Positions 48,119 through 60,822 of a stretch of 64,000 bases of DNA are shown one piece after another. The notes under the pieces are model-generated. The model did not search any database. It was not told the origin of the DNA and was given only the letters and a program-made list of their open reading frames with translations. Where the stretch lies: the NCBI GenBank assembly GCA_025618425.1, contig CM046846.1, positions 1,312,642 to 1,376,641 on the forward strand. Direction: 5' to 3'. Source of the stretch: Heliocidaris tuberculata. Its lineage: Eukaryota > Echinodermata > Echinoidea > Camarodonta > Echinometridae. The stretch's first letter is position 1; each line of letters begins with the position of its first letter. Made by a program: the position numbers and the translations under genes.

Positions 48119-51100
48119 ACCAGTATTGGCTACATTACATACATGTACAAGGACTATCAAATGGACTTTGATAGACTGCAACACAAACCTCTGAAGTGTA
48201 GTAATACAATATTAATATTTTATTTTACACACTGTCTGTACAATATGCAGGTACACAGCCACTTACAGTGCAGCTGCTGTTCATTCATATTTGCAAAGTG
48301 GGTCAGGACATTGCCAGAGGAGACCCAAAAATCAATCCTATCTACACCAAAACGCAATAATCCCGTAAAGGCCAGTGACGCAGGCGACTCAATTCAGTTT
48401 AGGTAGAAATGGATTTATGCCTTACATACATGAAGGTCCTACTCATGTATACCTTGTTCGAAACATGTCTTCATATCTTTATGACAAAGATTTTTTCACC
48501 TGCTCAATTCTTACAGTATGACGTTTTGAAGTTGATTTTTAAAGGGGGGATGAGGACATGCTTGTGATAACATAAATGTACCTAATAATGAAAGATGATT
48601 GTTCCTAAATAATTAGTTTACATTTACCGGTAGTGATATGGTCATATGGATACCTTTTTTTTCCCCCCAAGATGTAATATTGATTCTAAGATTGCGTTAA
48701 GGAAACAAATTTGTTTGAAGGAACTTAAAAAAACACCTGGTATACTTAATTTAATTAGATTTTTCACTTTTTAAGAAATCAAGGCCACAACAATTATTAT
48801 TATTATTAACAATTGCTATTGTGTGTTGCAGCTGTCATTTCTGCCAACCTTTTGCTGTCCATTATCTTTAATGGTTCATGTCTCTGGGTTAAAAAGGTGT
48901 TCTGGAATTTCAGCTGCAATGCACAATGGCAATTGTTGTATTCTGAATAAATTACTGATACTCACAGATTTTGTGGCCTTGATTTTTCAAAAAGTGAAAA
49001 ATCTCACTTAAAATATTCAGAGCAATATTTCAAGAAAAATATTTAGAGAAATGTCATAAAACTTCCAACAAATTTTACATCCTTCAACTTTAAAATGTAA
49101 AAGCCTCAGTCTGATACAATGTATAATTTTTGAGGTTATTAAGGAATGAAAGTGTCCACTGTTTTTTTTTTTTTAAACACCTAGTATATGCTAATAATGT
49201 ACATTTACAGTAGAAGAAGAATAGGATTTCGGTTCCTCAAGGTCACTTTGTCCCTCCTGTTTTCAGGTTCTTTCGCCACACCCTCCTTATACTCAACGAT
49301 GTGTGAAATGTTGTTACGGGGTCTTTTCAAATTACTACAATGTAGGCCAACCCTATCAAGACACATTATACTGTGCCTTGTATCAAAATGTACAGAATAG
49401 TACAAAGTGAGGCATTAACATGTATTGAGAGCAGGCACTGTACTGACAGTGGCAATCAAAGTTCCTGTGGTGTAGAGTCAAATTGTTGAAATCTGTAACT
49501 GGAGATGCAAAGGTTATACAGTAGGTTTGCAACGCATTTCATTTCCATGTCCATGTACATTGCTTCTCTCCACCCAGGTGTGTGTGTACATGTACATGTA
49601 CATGTATGTAAATGATAGAAGTAAATAGTAAAAGAAAGCTCCCCAAGGAGTACTAATTGTAAGTGAAGGTGCACACATTGTGTCAGGAAAGAAGCCAATA
49701 ATAGTGCTAAGAGACATACATGTACATGTACATGTATAGTGCTATTCAGAATGGTAGTAAATGTGCAGTGACGTACATGGGCTTGGAGCACCCCCCCCCC
49801 CCCCATCCCCCATCGGATGGTGAAAAGAAAAGAAGAAAAAGAGAAATAAGAGGGAAAGAAAGAAAAGAAGATGATAGGACACCTTAACTAACTACACTGT
49901 AGTATTAAGACCAGTCCCCCCCCCCCCCCCCCCCCCACCGATGACAGTCCCACTCAATGCCTGGTCACATGCTATCCCACTGTTCATGTATAATATAAAA
50001 ATACAGTGTATTAGGTCAAGTAAAATTGATTCCTGGTTTCTCATCCGGATTTTGCGAAAATGAGGGGGGGGGGGGTACATGTACCATGTTATTTGATATT
50101 TGATATTTTTTCCATACAAATGCTATTAGGCATTGCTTCCCGCTGTATTTATATCCTTCTAGGGTCCCTTTAAACCCCCAAAAGGCATCAAGCTTTAATT
50201 TTAGGGGTCTGCAGCAAAATGTTGGGTTTTTTTTTTTCTTTTCTTTCTTTTTAAACAAAAATATCAAATAACAACAAAAGGGAGGCAGGTGGGGACTAGA
50301 AACTGGGAATAATTTTTATTTGGCCTTAGATGCGACTCCTCAATGTTTATTTCCAAATGAAGACTGGTAATCTAGACATCACACTCTAGCAGCAGAATGG
50401 CAAAGCTGTAGGAGATTTATGAACTTGAATTGCGTCATGGCTGAGGGGGCATTAGAAACATGTATTGATCGGTTGCGTTGATTGCCGCTTGCATACTGTC
50501 TTCTACATGCCCACATGTAATGATATTTCACGAGGTACTTGTTGTGGATAAGGAGAGTAAAGAAAGACCTGGAGATTGTTGATAACCTTGGATTGATCAG
50601 ATGCAGGTGGTTTACTAGAAATGTTTAAAGGGGGTCTACACTGACAGACTGCAGGGGCTCTCAGAATTTTTGTACATGTATCTTGGGTTCTGGTCCAGTG
50701 CTGCAACAATGATGCATCAAGGATGATTTCATCCTTATGATCATGTTATATTTCCCTTGACTTGTGTTTGTTATTAGAACTACATGTATATTTATAACCA
50801 AGTACCATCCCTATTTGTTATACATCAGTCATTTTATAGTGGAGGATTTTTAGTGGAGAAATGAAAAATGTCTTATTGTGACCATCGACTAATGGTTCTG
50901 TTGGTATCGGTTTCATAATAGTCAAGGGTGATATCAAGAGACTTTTTGTTTGCATTTTGAATGATATATTAAAGTGGGAAAAGGAATTGTGTCATCAAGG
51001 ATACATTGCACAGAATCGTCCTGCATGTCGAGTCTCTTTAAAAGGGTAGAATTTTGAAAATGTCTTGAATGATCTCATGTAAAGGCACACACATTTACCC

Positions 51101-51744
51101 ATGTACAGGTAATAAAATACAAATATAATGAGGTGTTTTCTCTCCTACTTAGGTGACTCTGTACATGTACAGTAAGTACATCCATAAAATAGGATACACG
51201 TATTTGTACACCCATAATAAAGTTGCACTTGGTCTATGACCTGTAATACAGGAAAGAGAGGTACATGTATTAAGTCTTGTGTAATTTTACAGGATGTTGT
51301 TGGACTGAATTGTATACCAGCTTCCTGTTCCTGATCCAGTTTCTTTATCATTCCTCTATCCTCCCTGTATGGAACTCAAGATGGTCTAAGTTGTCGGTCA
51401 TAGTAATTGCCCAAATTCTAATTAGATTGTACGTGAACAAACTAAAGCTTTTCTTTCTTCTTGAAGAGTTCAAAAGGGGGCTTATAATTTGTGAATATTG
51501 ATACCATTGTACAATGCATTTTTTAAAGATAAATATTGCAAACAGACCATGATCTTCAATACTTTTTTTGTCACAAAATATGTGTTGTGATATATATCTT
51601 TTGCAAATTTGGTGGTGCCATAAGGGTTAAGGACTCTTTGCTGTCATCATCTGTAAAACATATTTTGCATTTGTATTTTAAATTATGAAGTTAATTTGTA
51701 TTTTCTTCTTTTCTCTCTTTGTGTTTTTGTTTTTTCCTTCCCAG

Positions 51745-51892
51745 ACTGTGAATGTAATGAATGATGTATCCGCTCCTCTTGCTTACGATGTCCTTCATGA
51801 TCCAGAATATAGGAAAGAATGGGATAAACACATGTTAGAGGGAAAGGAGATCTGTATGCTAAATCCAAATAATGACATCAGCTACTATTCAT
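51745..51892 (+). CDS. stard10: STARD10-like START-domain protein, exon 2
   Basis: Acceptor CTTCCCAG before 51745, donor TTCAT|GTAAGT after 51892; 49 codons plus one base. Encodes TVNVMNDVSAPLAYDVLHD, then PEYRKEWDKHMLEGKEIC and NNDISYYS. The YDVLHD.EYRK.WD block and the D..YYS end match the STARD10/PCTP subfamily of START domains, in the part that forms the central sheet lining the lipid pocket. It enters in phase 0 from exon 1 and leaves in phase 1 into exon 3. Confidence 0.95.
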
Positions 51893-51980
51893 GTAAGTTA
51901 TTGATTGGGTTGTACGACAGGCACATGCTCCTATGGGAATGGCTCCTGCGCTAGTCAGGTTCACACGAAGGGAGCTAAAC

Positions 51981-52525
51981 TTTAAAGGGAAAGTCCACCC
52001 TGATTACAACTTTGTATTGAAAGAAGCAGAAAAATTAAGGAAACAGATAAGTGAATGTTTGAGCAAAATCCCATAAGAAAAAAGAAAGTTATGAATTTTT
52101 GAAGTTGTAATCAATCAAACACAAATTGGCAACTCTGTGATGTATCTTGCAAGCTCCTCTCCCATTTGCCCTATACCTCCAAAATCATTAATTTCCATTA
52201 TCTCTGTAGAAAATATTCAATCATACATGTACCTTATATATAATTATTGCTCATATGTTTTTACAAAAAACCTGTATGAAATATATTCCTTCGTCAAAAA
52301 CTAAGAAAATGAAAAATTAAGAAATGTTCTGTACTGAGCAAATGGGAGAGAAGCTCGCAAGATACATCACGGAGTTGCCAATTTGTGTTTGATTGATTAC
52401 AACTTCAAGAATTCATAACTTTCTTTTTTTCTTATGGGATTTTGCTCAAATTTTCACTTACCTGTTTCTCTCATTTTTCTTCTTTTATTCAAATCAACTT
52501 AATACCAGGATGGACTTCCCTTTAA
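51981..52525. mobile_element. Palindromic MITE-like element (family A relative)
   Basis: TTTAAAGGGAAAGTCCACCC at the left, ATGGACTTCCCTTTAA at the right. Arms pair over most of their length: AAATCCCATAAGAAAAAAGAA on the left matches TTCTTTTTTTCTTATGGGATT on the right, and CTTGCAAGCTCCTCTCCCATTTG matches CAAATGGGAGAGAAGCTCGCAAG. No coding potential. Confidence 0.85.
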
Positions 52526-53270
52526 GTTTCGCTTGTACTTTCAAAACTTTAAGTTATCTTGTAGTTTCAGTCTTTCAGGCTGTATGAGTGGACTCTTTGT
52601 TTCAAAACTTCATTTACTTATACAAGCGAGCTTGTAGTCAACACCGAAAAACTATGAGCATCGGGGGATCTTACGTCTAATTACCGATTGTGTGGAAAGA
52701 ATTAAATTTTAGTTTAGCAAACTTGTTAACGATGACCTCTCTGTTCATGTTAAACGAAGATCGCTCAACTTGTAATCTCAGAACAATGAGCGTCTTTGTT
52801 TCAGGCCTTTGCGAAGCCTCGTCGTTATTAGTGAGTCATTGTTTCATTAACTTCAAGTTTCGAAATCACAAGTCCCGTATGAACGTAGGTAATATCTGAA
52901 TTCTTAAATTCAATCCTGGACGGCTGGACTGCACATTATACCTAATCATAACCCCGACCCTTGATCTAATCTTAACCCTAACCCTACATTGTATATCTTT
53001 GATGAATTAAAGCCCAAAGCAATTGTCGCCAGAGCGATTGGCAGAGTAGCATTGATTGACTAGTTCATGAAGTTGTGTAATGCTCTCTCCCCCGACCATT
53101 CACTGTTTTGAAAAACGGCACTGCTCCCAATTCCAGGTTTGGTTTGGTGCTTCTAAAATTCAACATTTTATCTACAGAATAAGAGTGCGAGAAGAATCAT
53201 GGTCAGAGCATTACATTTCAACTTGTTTTCAAAATTATGGTTCATTTCAATTCCTGTAAAATACATTTAT

Positions 53271-53400
53271 TGACTGGCCTTGAGGGAGATACCCGGAAAT
53301 GTTGCCCGCACTGAAATAATATTGACCGAGTCGAAGACGAGGTCAATATCATCTCAGTAAGGGCAACATTTTCTGCATCTCCCGAAAGATAAGCCAGTCA
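53271..53400. mobile_element. 130-bp fold-back with TGACTGGC ends
   Basis: Starts TGACTGGCCTTGAGGGAGAT and ends ATCTCCCGAAAGATAAGCCAGTCA. AATGTTGCCC pairs with GGGCAACATT. The centre is GACCGAGTCGAAGACGAGGTC, itself a near-palindrome. It lies about 115 bp below the donor of the Crypton-type exon. Confidence 0.7.
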
Positions 53401-53514
53401 GTATTATTATTATTACCTATCCCTTTGTAAATGAGGAAAGTTCATGTAGATCTATACAGTTGTGCACGTAGACCATATCTACAAAATGTACCGGGACAAT
53501 GTACTGGTACTCAC

Positions 53515-53854
53515 CTCCTTTAAATAGCCCCTTTTCCTTCAGATATTCGCAAAAAATTGCTACTGCATGTCTCGTTGCCTTCTTTGTATCATTCAAATCT
53601 TTATTCCTTAAAATGCACTCGAATTCGTCGTCATCTAGAGACGCAAACCTAGACTCCGATCCCCGGAGCGAGCCCCTATGGAGGCCGCCATGATGGTTTG
53701 CATTCAGTGCAGCAGCGCCGAGCCATGCAGCTAGCTGCCTACATGTACGCCGCCCGCTGGGCACGGGCCGCCGGGGTGCTGGTACTCTAGCTGTCACCTG
53801 CTGGGTATCGCATCGCACAGTCGTCTCTGCGAGCTCGAAATTTGTGGCGATCAA
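53515..53854 (-). pseudogene. Crypton/DUF3504-type first exon, probably disabled
   Basis: The minus-strand frame reads SRFASLDDDEFECILRNKDL, then NDTKKATRHAVAIFCEYLKE, and ends at a good donor GGAG|GTGAGT. RF..L...E...L...KD..NTK.AT..A...F..YL.EK is the N-terminal signature of Crypton-derived (tyrosine-recombinase, DUF3504) proteins such as the KIAA1958/QRICH1/ZMYM group. No in-frame ATG precedes the motif: the frame is closed by TGA at 53857-53855. Two good ATGs (53703 and 53691, the latter in CATCATGGCGG) lie in another frame that stops 18 codons after the second. A one-base shift or a missing upstream exon would explain this. The surrounding 53640-53830 is GC-rich. I see no later exons with the recombinase domain within the window, so this looks like an isolated remnant antisense to STARD10. 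Confidence 0.6.
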
Positions 53855-54699
53855 TCAGCTGTTCGGAAAGTCCCGGATGTTAATCGGGCTCAATGTTGAC
53901 CGCACTTTCTGTACACAAAGTGAATGGTGAAACCCAGAAGAGGGAAAATATCAGGGAATGATGACTGCTCAGAACTAGGTCATTTGTGGACCGTGCAAAA
54001 TATGAATTATAAATGCATCGTGAAACTACCCCATATAGGTAATAATGTTGAATGTTAACAGCTTGAAACTATATGAGGAATCCTCCTGTAGCCTGAATTT
54101 ACTCACAAGAACAAAAGGATAGAATGTTGAAATAGACAGAGTAGACAGAGTAGAAAATTCCTCAATTGATATTTAAGAAGATGAAACAATATTTCAAAGA
54201 ATAACACTCCAAAGGAGCAATCACTGAAGATTTATAAAGGAGAATTTCTACTGTAAAATGCCTAATCAATGAGAAGTACATGTATATTGAACTGCTTAAT
54301 TTAAAAAGGAAATTTTAGGTTTGCAATGTTATTTCAGATTTTGAATCTTTTAAAAGGAAAAAACGTAGTGTGCATGTTTACTTTAATTTTAAATGTCTCA
54401 AATTTGAACAAAATATTTAATTTGAAAAGTTATTACTGAGCTCTTTTATACTGTATAAAGTAACATAGATGTAAAGTTCTGTATGTTCTCATCCCATACT
54501 TGGATGGCTCTTATTGTAGGTAATTAAGATTAAATACCATAAAAGACATTTGTAAACTAATGCATGTACATGTACATGTGTATAAGTTTTGATGATATTA
54601 ATGTAAGAATATAAGACATAACATTGTAGAAGTATTCTTTGAGTATATGAATTAAGTGACAGTATGAAATGTAATTTATTTCATTCAGTTCACAGGTTC

Positions 54700-54940
54700 T
54701 TATGCATATTCACAATTGCAGGTTAAAATTATATTTGTGTTTCAATTTTTTTTCCTTTTTTTTTCATTTAATAATTTTAATATTTTAATTTGTTTGTGTA
54801 TGGTACAGTATATTCATTGAAATTGTAAATTTGTATACTGTAATATTGCATGTTTTTTATTTGTAAAACTGTCACAATTCAGCCATCCAGCTGCAAAGAA
54901 AAGTTCTAATAAACCTTGAATTGAATTGAATTGAATTGAA
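54700..54940 (+). mobile_element. LINE 3' end with (GAATT)n tail
   Basis: AT-rich 3'-UTR-like sequence ending AATAAACCTTGAATTGAATTG and further GAATT units: a polyadenylation-like signal followed by a pentanucleotide array, as in CR1/L2-type LINE insertions. A shorter similar end occurs at 58024-58049 (AAATAAATACTGAATTGAATTG). Confidence 0.5.
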
Positions 54941-55482
54941 ACTGAAAGAAATTAATACTTTCTGGATTGTGATGGACATGTATAATGCCAAGCCATTTGT
55001 TCTTAAACCCCTCGTACAGAAGAATTCTATGTCCTCCAAAAGTGCGCATATCTTGAAAAACTTGTCACATTTAAAGACAGTGCTCATTTTACTGGACATT
55101 TCCTCATGTTCTTGATACTTAGATAAAGTCTTATAATTTTGAATGTTTTGAAACTAATTTTACCTTACTTGTGCATCAATAAAGTAATGAATGCAAGCAG
55201 AAAATATGCACATTATCTCATTCTGGCCTACTAAACTGAATGAAAATCATAGGCCACATGAACTCTTGGTAAAGTGTGAAAGCATAGTCTTGTGGAATAA
55301 CCGTTTCACTTGTGACCGACTCAGATAACCTTTTCTCATTACAGGGTTTGAAGAAGATGCTGACATTAGACTCCTTATGAGATTACATTGTAAGCCAAGT
55401 ATTGATTATAATGTACTCGTCTTTTATCTCTTCCTCCTCTCTTGTTATGTTTATCATGTATGTACATACGGGAGGTACTCGT

Positions 55483-55769
55483 TTTTCTGAAGGTTCGTAA
55501 TTCTGAAACACAAATTTCACATGGCAGGGGGTTCATAATTCCGAACATTTAATGCATTACTCCGAAGGTTTGTGATTCCCAAAATGAAATAGGATTCGTA
55601 ATTCCGAAAATGATAAAGGGTTCATAATTCCGAAGGTTCGTAATGCCGAAAATGCAGTAGAGCCCTACATAATTTTTCGGAATTACGAACCGTCGGAGTA
55701 ACGAACCTTCGGAAATACGAACCGTCAGAAAAACGAATCTTTGGAATTTTGAAACTTCGGAAAAACGAC
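55483..55769. repeat. Array of TTCGTAATTCCGAA words in both orientations
   Basis: At least ten copies of a word like GGTTCGTAATTCCGAA or its complement. They run mostly in one direction on the left and in the other from about 55670, so the whole is a loose palindrome of short repeats, similar in design to 34010-34592. Confidence 0.75.
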
Positions 55770-57472
55770 ATGTAAATGTAGATATGTATATTATGTCTCT
55801 GATATAGCAAACCACTGTGTTAGTAAATGTCACAGAGGTATAAAGAGATGTTCATGTACATTAGGTGGTGAAAGGATCTCTGCTCAACATAGACTTTGTT
55901 TAAAACAAAATTTGCGATATGACATTTTGCTTTATTACAATACATGTATGATGAACTTGAAGGTAATAATAAATTGTAACCTATTTTGGGCTGTACATTT
56001 TTGCCAATAGATCAGACTCATCAGATGGTCTAACTGCAAGGCAATTGGAAGACTGGTCTAGATTTGCAAGAATTATTGTTAATTATGTTCTTTGGCCTAA
56101 GTACACACTGTATGGTCCTGTATTTAGATAATGGAGCTGACACAGCTTTATTAGTGTCAATTTAGTGATACTTATTATGTAGTATGGTTATTGACTTATC
56201 AAGTGATGGTTATGGATGAAAATATGTCATCAGCATCGATATTGTTCTACTTATTGTCCATCATTCATGTAAGAGCTTCATGAAAGTTAAGGTCTACTCC
56301 TTGCTTAACCCTTCAAAGGCAATTGACCACTTTTTGTGGTTTGGCTCAATAACTTTTGATTCACAGCTCTATATTTCATATTTTAAGGATGATGCTATCA
56401 TCGTTGTAAGAGGGCATCGCTTCCGGAAAGGAATATTTGAGGATCTTTTCATTTTTCATATATTTGCTTTATTCCAAGATGCTTGATTCTTGATCCATAT
56501 AAAACATAAAATATTGAAACGGTGATTGCAGACTTTTACCCCGGTGCAGTCTCACTAGATTAATTGTCGGAAAGGTCAGGCATGGGAATGAAGGATTTTT
56601 GGAGGTACTTTTGAGTTGGATCTGTTTGCTCTTTCATCGTGTGTCTTTGTTTGCGGATTGGACTCCATCCCCCCTCTCTCTCTATTGACTCTTCTGGTTA
56701 ATGGCATTTTGTGAAATGAGTTGAAAGCTTTTTTGTGAGAAACTAGATGCACTGATATGTACAGTGTTAATCTATTACCAAGGTGAAGATACATCACAAA
56801 AAGGAGCAAGGAAGATAAAGAGTGAATTTGTAATTTTCACCTTCAAGGCCGCAGTATGAATATCATTAATCATGGTTAGGTTAGGAATTTGACCAGTTAA
56901 TTATTACCGACTTGAGATAATGTACATGTACATGTAAATCTCTTGACCTCTAGTGTAAATCAACATAAAAATCATTGTTTGTATATTGTTATCTGACTGT
57001 ATGCCATAATGCCTAAGAATAAACTGATTTACAATGCAATGAATGTATTACATGTACAATACTGACAAAGAGTTGTATAGATACATGTATGGTTCTATAG
57101 AATGTTATGAATTAATGTACGGACAATGCTGAAATGCAATTTATATGCCCTACATATGTACATTTATCCTAGACTGCCTGTATAACTGTCAACTGTTTCT
57201 GATCAAGTTACACTAAAGATTACAATTCTCTGCTTGTAAGATGTTATCATTTTCACCCATGCTTCCTTCTAACTTATTTGCTGGTATTTTTTCACCTGAA
57301 CTTACATGTATTGTTAATGTTTTCAGACAAAATCTGTTAAAAAAAATTATTATATACTTACAAGGTCATGTATCATACATGTAAGTTTACCCCCTTTTGT
57401 GGTACATGGTGATTCTACCCTCCGAAGCGACTTTTAACTTTGAAAACCTACATACATGTACATGTATATCTC

Positions 57473-57957
57473 TTTAAAGGAGAATGAAACCCTGGGGAAA
57501 TATCCATTTTAATGAAAAGAGATAGAGATACATGTAAGCAATTTAAAAAAAGTTCCATCGAAATTGGTGACGAAATGAAAAAGTTTTGAAAGTTTGAAAA
57601 GTCTCACTTTTCTTTTTCTATTTTCTGTGGCGATCCTCAAATTGGCAATGTTGCTTCAAAATGGCAGGTTTAGTAGTACAGTTCTCAATATGTTTTGTAC
57701 ACAAAATTTCATATTTTCTCCATTATCTCTAAAGATGCTGCTTTTTTTTTGTGAACTCAAAATATGTTGTGTCAAATACATTTTCCCCATGATATATCTT
57801 GAGCTAAGAAGGAGACAAGCTGCACCTTGAGAGATAATGGGGAAAATATGAAATTTTGTGTACAAAACATATGGAGAGTTGTACTTGCTAAACCTGTCAC
57901 TTTGAAGCAACATTACCAATTTGAGGATTTTTCCCCGGGGTTTCAGTCTCCTTTAAA
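57473..57957. mobile_element. Palindromic MITE (family B), second copy
   Basis: Left TTTAAAGGAGAATGAAACCC, right GGGGTTTCAGTCTCCTTTAAA. Internal words (ATTGGCAATGTTGCTTC, TGTACACAAAATTTCATATT, GACAAGCTGCAC) match the copy at 21612-22198. The right arm is about 100 bp shorter than in that copy, so a deletion has occurred. Confidence 0.85.
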
Positions 57958-58270
57958 TATTAAATATATTCAATATATTTATTTGTTTGTTCGTTTGTAT
58001 GTTTTCGTTTGTATTATTTTAATGGAAATAAATACTGAATTGAATTGAATTTAAATATGCAGCTGCTTCCGGCACTACCCCTGGCCTTCCAACTTTAAAA
58101 TGCTGTAACTCCAGTAAAACGTAACCAGCACCAATGAAACTTTGCAGGCAATTGGCATATTAATACAGCTTCAAAATGATACCAAATTTGTTATGGTAGC
58201 ATTTATGGTTCTGGAAAAATTCAAGAATTACTTAACTTTGGAACCTAAAAGTGTAATAGCACCTCCCTTT

Positions 58271-58294
58271 TTTATTGGGGGGGGGGGGGGGGGA
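58271..58294. repeat. Poly-G run
   Basis: About 17 G residues shortly before the STARD10 exon 3 acceptor (about 80 bp upstream). A run this close to a splice site could form structure in the transcript; that is inference. Confidence 0.8.
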
Positions 58295-58373
58295 TGTGCA
58301 GTTCATAACACATGACCATAAACTGAAATTGATTATGTACCGGTATATATTTTATATGTTCTTTTATTTGCAG

Positions 58374-58477
58374 TGAAATGTCCCTCACCAATGAAGAACA
58401 GGGATTTTGTGACTCAAAGAACATGGTTAGAGACCGACCGAGAATATATCATCTTCAACCATTCAGTATTCCACAAG
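58374..58477 (+). CDS. stard10: STARD10-like START-domain protein, exon 3
   Basis: Acceptor TTTATTTGCAG before 58374, donor CACAAG|GTAAAT after 58477. The phase-1 base from exon 2 makes Leu, then KCPSPMKNRDFVTQRTWLET and DREYIIFNHSVFHK. The CP.P.KNRD..T.R.W block followed by YII.N.SV is a hallmark of STARD10. Exit phase is 0. The next exons (PPRKD..R..S..TGY and the C-terminal helix that closes the lipid pocket) are not found by 64000, so the gene continues beyond the window. Confidence 0.95.
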
Positions 58478-58751
58478 GTAAATATCGTTCTCAAATACAA
58501 TTTGAGCTTTATATAAGAATGAACAGAGTGATGATTTATGAACATCTTTCATATCTATCCTCACATTTGCTAGTCTAATCATAGCAGGTAGAAGAAAAAT
58601 TATTGTGACACTGAAATTTCTATATTATTCATTCTACAGGTATCATACCCTTCAATCTCATTTTTTAGGAGATAACCAATATTGTAAGCTTTAATCCAAT
58701 AATTCATTATTCACAAGTACTGTACAAGAAAACAAGTATAATTCAACACAC

Positions 58752-58758
<7 letters not shown>

Positions 58759-58791
<33 letters not shown>
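58759..58791. repeat. (TA)n microsatellite
   Basis: About 16 TA copies. Confidence 0.95.
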
Positions 58792-58792
<1 letters not shown>

Positions 58793-60442
58793 ACAGTACA
58801 TAAACCAATATTTTCAGGTGCTGCCTTGTGTCATGCAGATCTCCTTCATGTATGCAGTGTTATATTCTTGTACATATTGGTTTGTTCAGATTATATTGCC
58901 AGCTGTTAAATATTTAATTATATATGGCAAAAATAAACAGCTTGCCTAATGTGAACACACACATACACAATACTTGATTCAATATTTACATAACATCTGT
59001 TTATATCCATGTAAGCCTCTCAGGATAAAGAGCAAGTTACATGTACTTGTAGACAGATTTATGTGAGACTACATGTACATGTTTTCATACTCATTATTCT
59101 GCTCCAAATGCATGTATGTAATAAAGCAATATTAGCGAACAATCAAGCCTGTGAAAAATACTATGAAAAATGTTACTTTAAAGGCAAATAATGTGCAGTG
59201 TTGCATAAAGAGTACCTGTTGCTTTATGTGGATAAAATCACCAGCCATAGTACACATCCATTGCTCCAGTTCATCATACGGGCATGTCATTATACTCTAC
59301 TTCAAAAAACCGCAAGACTGGAATAAAGGAGAATGTAAGAGGTATGATAAAACATCTTATGAAAGATAAAATAATTGTGATGTGCAAAGTTCTCGCACAT
59401 GTATTACCAATTGAAACTGAGCTTACAGATTATGTAATATTAGCAATAGTGCTGGTACATATGTACATTGAATAAAGAGTATGGTAGTTTTGCTCATGTG
59501 CTAATCAGTGCCAGTTACTTCCATAGTACTGATCATAAAATAGATCATGTGGAATCTAGGGACAACACTTACTTCCATAGAATATTCAGAACTATAAATA
59601 ACTCCCAACTGATACAAAACAAAAACTGTTAAAGCAGACCAAGGTGTTACAAACAGCTTAAAAGCTCTAAATTTCTATGTGGACAGGGTCCATGCACTCA
59701 TTAATCGAAGAGCAAACAGATTTGGGGAATTCTGCAGCCACTCCTACCAGTAAGTCTGTATCCTCACACTAAGTGAGTCAATTATTAATGAATCGCAAGG
59801 CTGTTTTGCCTAAGTCGAGGTTGCCCGTAACTATGCCATGAACTAGATGTAGGGTCATCTTTTACTATCATGAAATGATTAGGGTAGGATGCAGTATTTG
59901 ATTATTTTTTTTTAAATAAGGACCAAAACCTTTTTTAATATTAATATAAAACTCAAAAGTAGGTATTTGAAGGGGCACAACTGACTTGTGTCTCCCTTTC
60001 AAAACCTGATAGCCATACCTTAAGTACACCACAAACAAAATGGCCCAATTAATTGTGTAATTTTTCTGAAATGTGCCCCTCCCCTCCTTTTAAACAAATC
60101 CTGGGTCCACTTGGCTTATTAAAGAAATAATAAAGAATTCTAAAAATCATGAATGACATCATTATATCCTCCTGCTTTTTGAGGCAATGAAACAATAAGT
60201 TACAAATTAAGGCAATTAATTATTCAGTTAAAGATATGAAATTGCAGCTCAAATGGCAGCAGGAACCTAGAGTGAAAGATTTGCTTTTGATGCAAATAGT
60301 ATTTATGCTTTTGACTTCAAACGTAGTGATTAGTGAGGATTAGGGGTCCTGTATTTGAACCAACAATGATATGAACTACATGTTGCAAGGAATTCATTTT
60401 TAGGCACATCTGAAACATTTCCTAATGATGTAGATGATGGTC

Positions 60443-60774
60443 GGGGGGGGGGGGGGGGCATTTCATAAAGCTGTTCGTAAAGTTACGCATGACTTTACGA
60501 ACGACTTGAATATGAAGTGCCAGATAGGATGCCCATGTTTTTCCCGATGTTTTAACAAAGTGTGACTGTATTTCCAATAACCTCAATTAAATTATTGCAA
60601 AAAATATACTTTGCATTAAAAATGTTTGTCATAATAAGAATTTAATCTACATCTGCACAGTTCAACTTTAATTGATGCAGTTAAAAATAATTGAGCATCC
60701 CATTTGGCTTGTCATATTTAAGTCATTCGTAAAGTCATGCTTAACTTTGCGAACAGCTTTATGAAACACCCCCC
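60443..60774. mobile_element. Palindromic MITE with G-run/C-run ends
   Basis: After a G run: GGGCATTTCATAAAGCTGTTCG, and at the other end GCGAACAGCTTTATGAAACACCCCCC. GTAAAGTTACGCATGACTTTACG on the left is mirrored by CGTAAAGTCATGCTTAACTTTGCG on the right. Confidence 0.8.
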
Positions 60775-60822
60775 AGCTAATAGATGGATAACGAAATAGA
60801 TTGGTGGTATATCAGGGTTCGA

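Larger units (their letters stand above)
44054..51744 (+). other. STARD10 intron 1 (7.7 kb)
   Basis: GT at 44054, acceptor CTTCCCAG before 51745. It holds five inverted-repeat elements (44238-44603, 44896-45001, 45361-45575, 46057-46460, 47669-48118) and poly-C runs near 49792-49804 and 49917-49936. From 48120 to 51740 I see AT-rich intron sequence with TACATG-rich words and no other exon. Confidence 0.8.
51893..58373 (+). other. STARD10 intron 2 (6.5 kb)
   Basis: Donor GTAAGT, acceptor TTTATTTGCAG. Contains palindromic MITEs at 51981-52525 and 57473-57957, a short fold-back at 53271-53400, an antisense Crypton-type exon with GC-rich surroundings (53515-53854), LINE tails near 54917-54940 and 58024-58049, and the TTCGTAATTCCGAA array (55483-55769). 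No other exon seen between 55800 and 57470. Confidence 0.8.
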
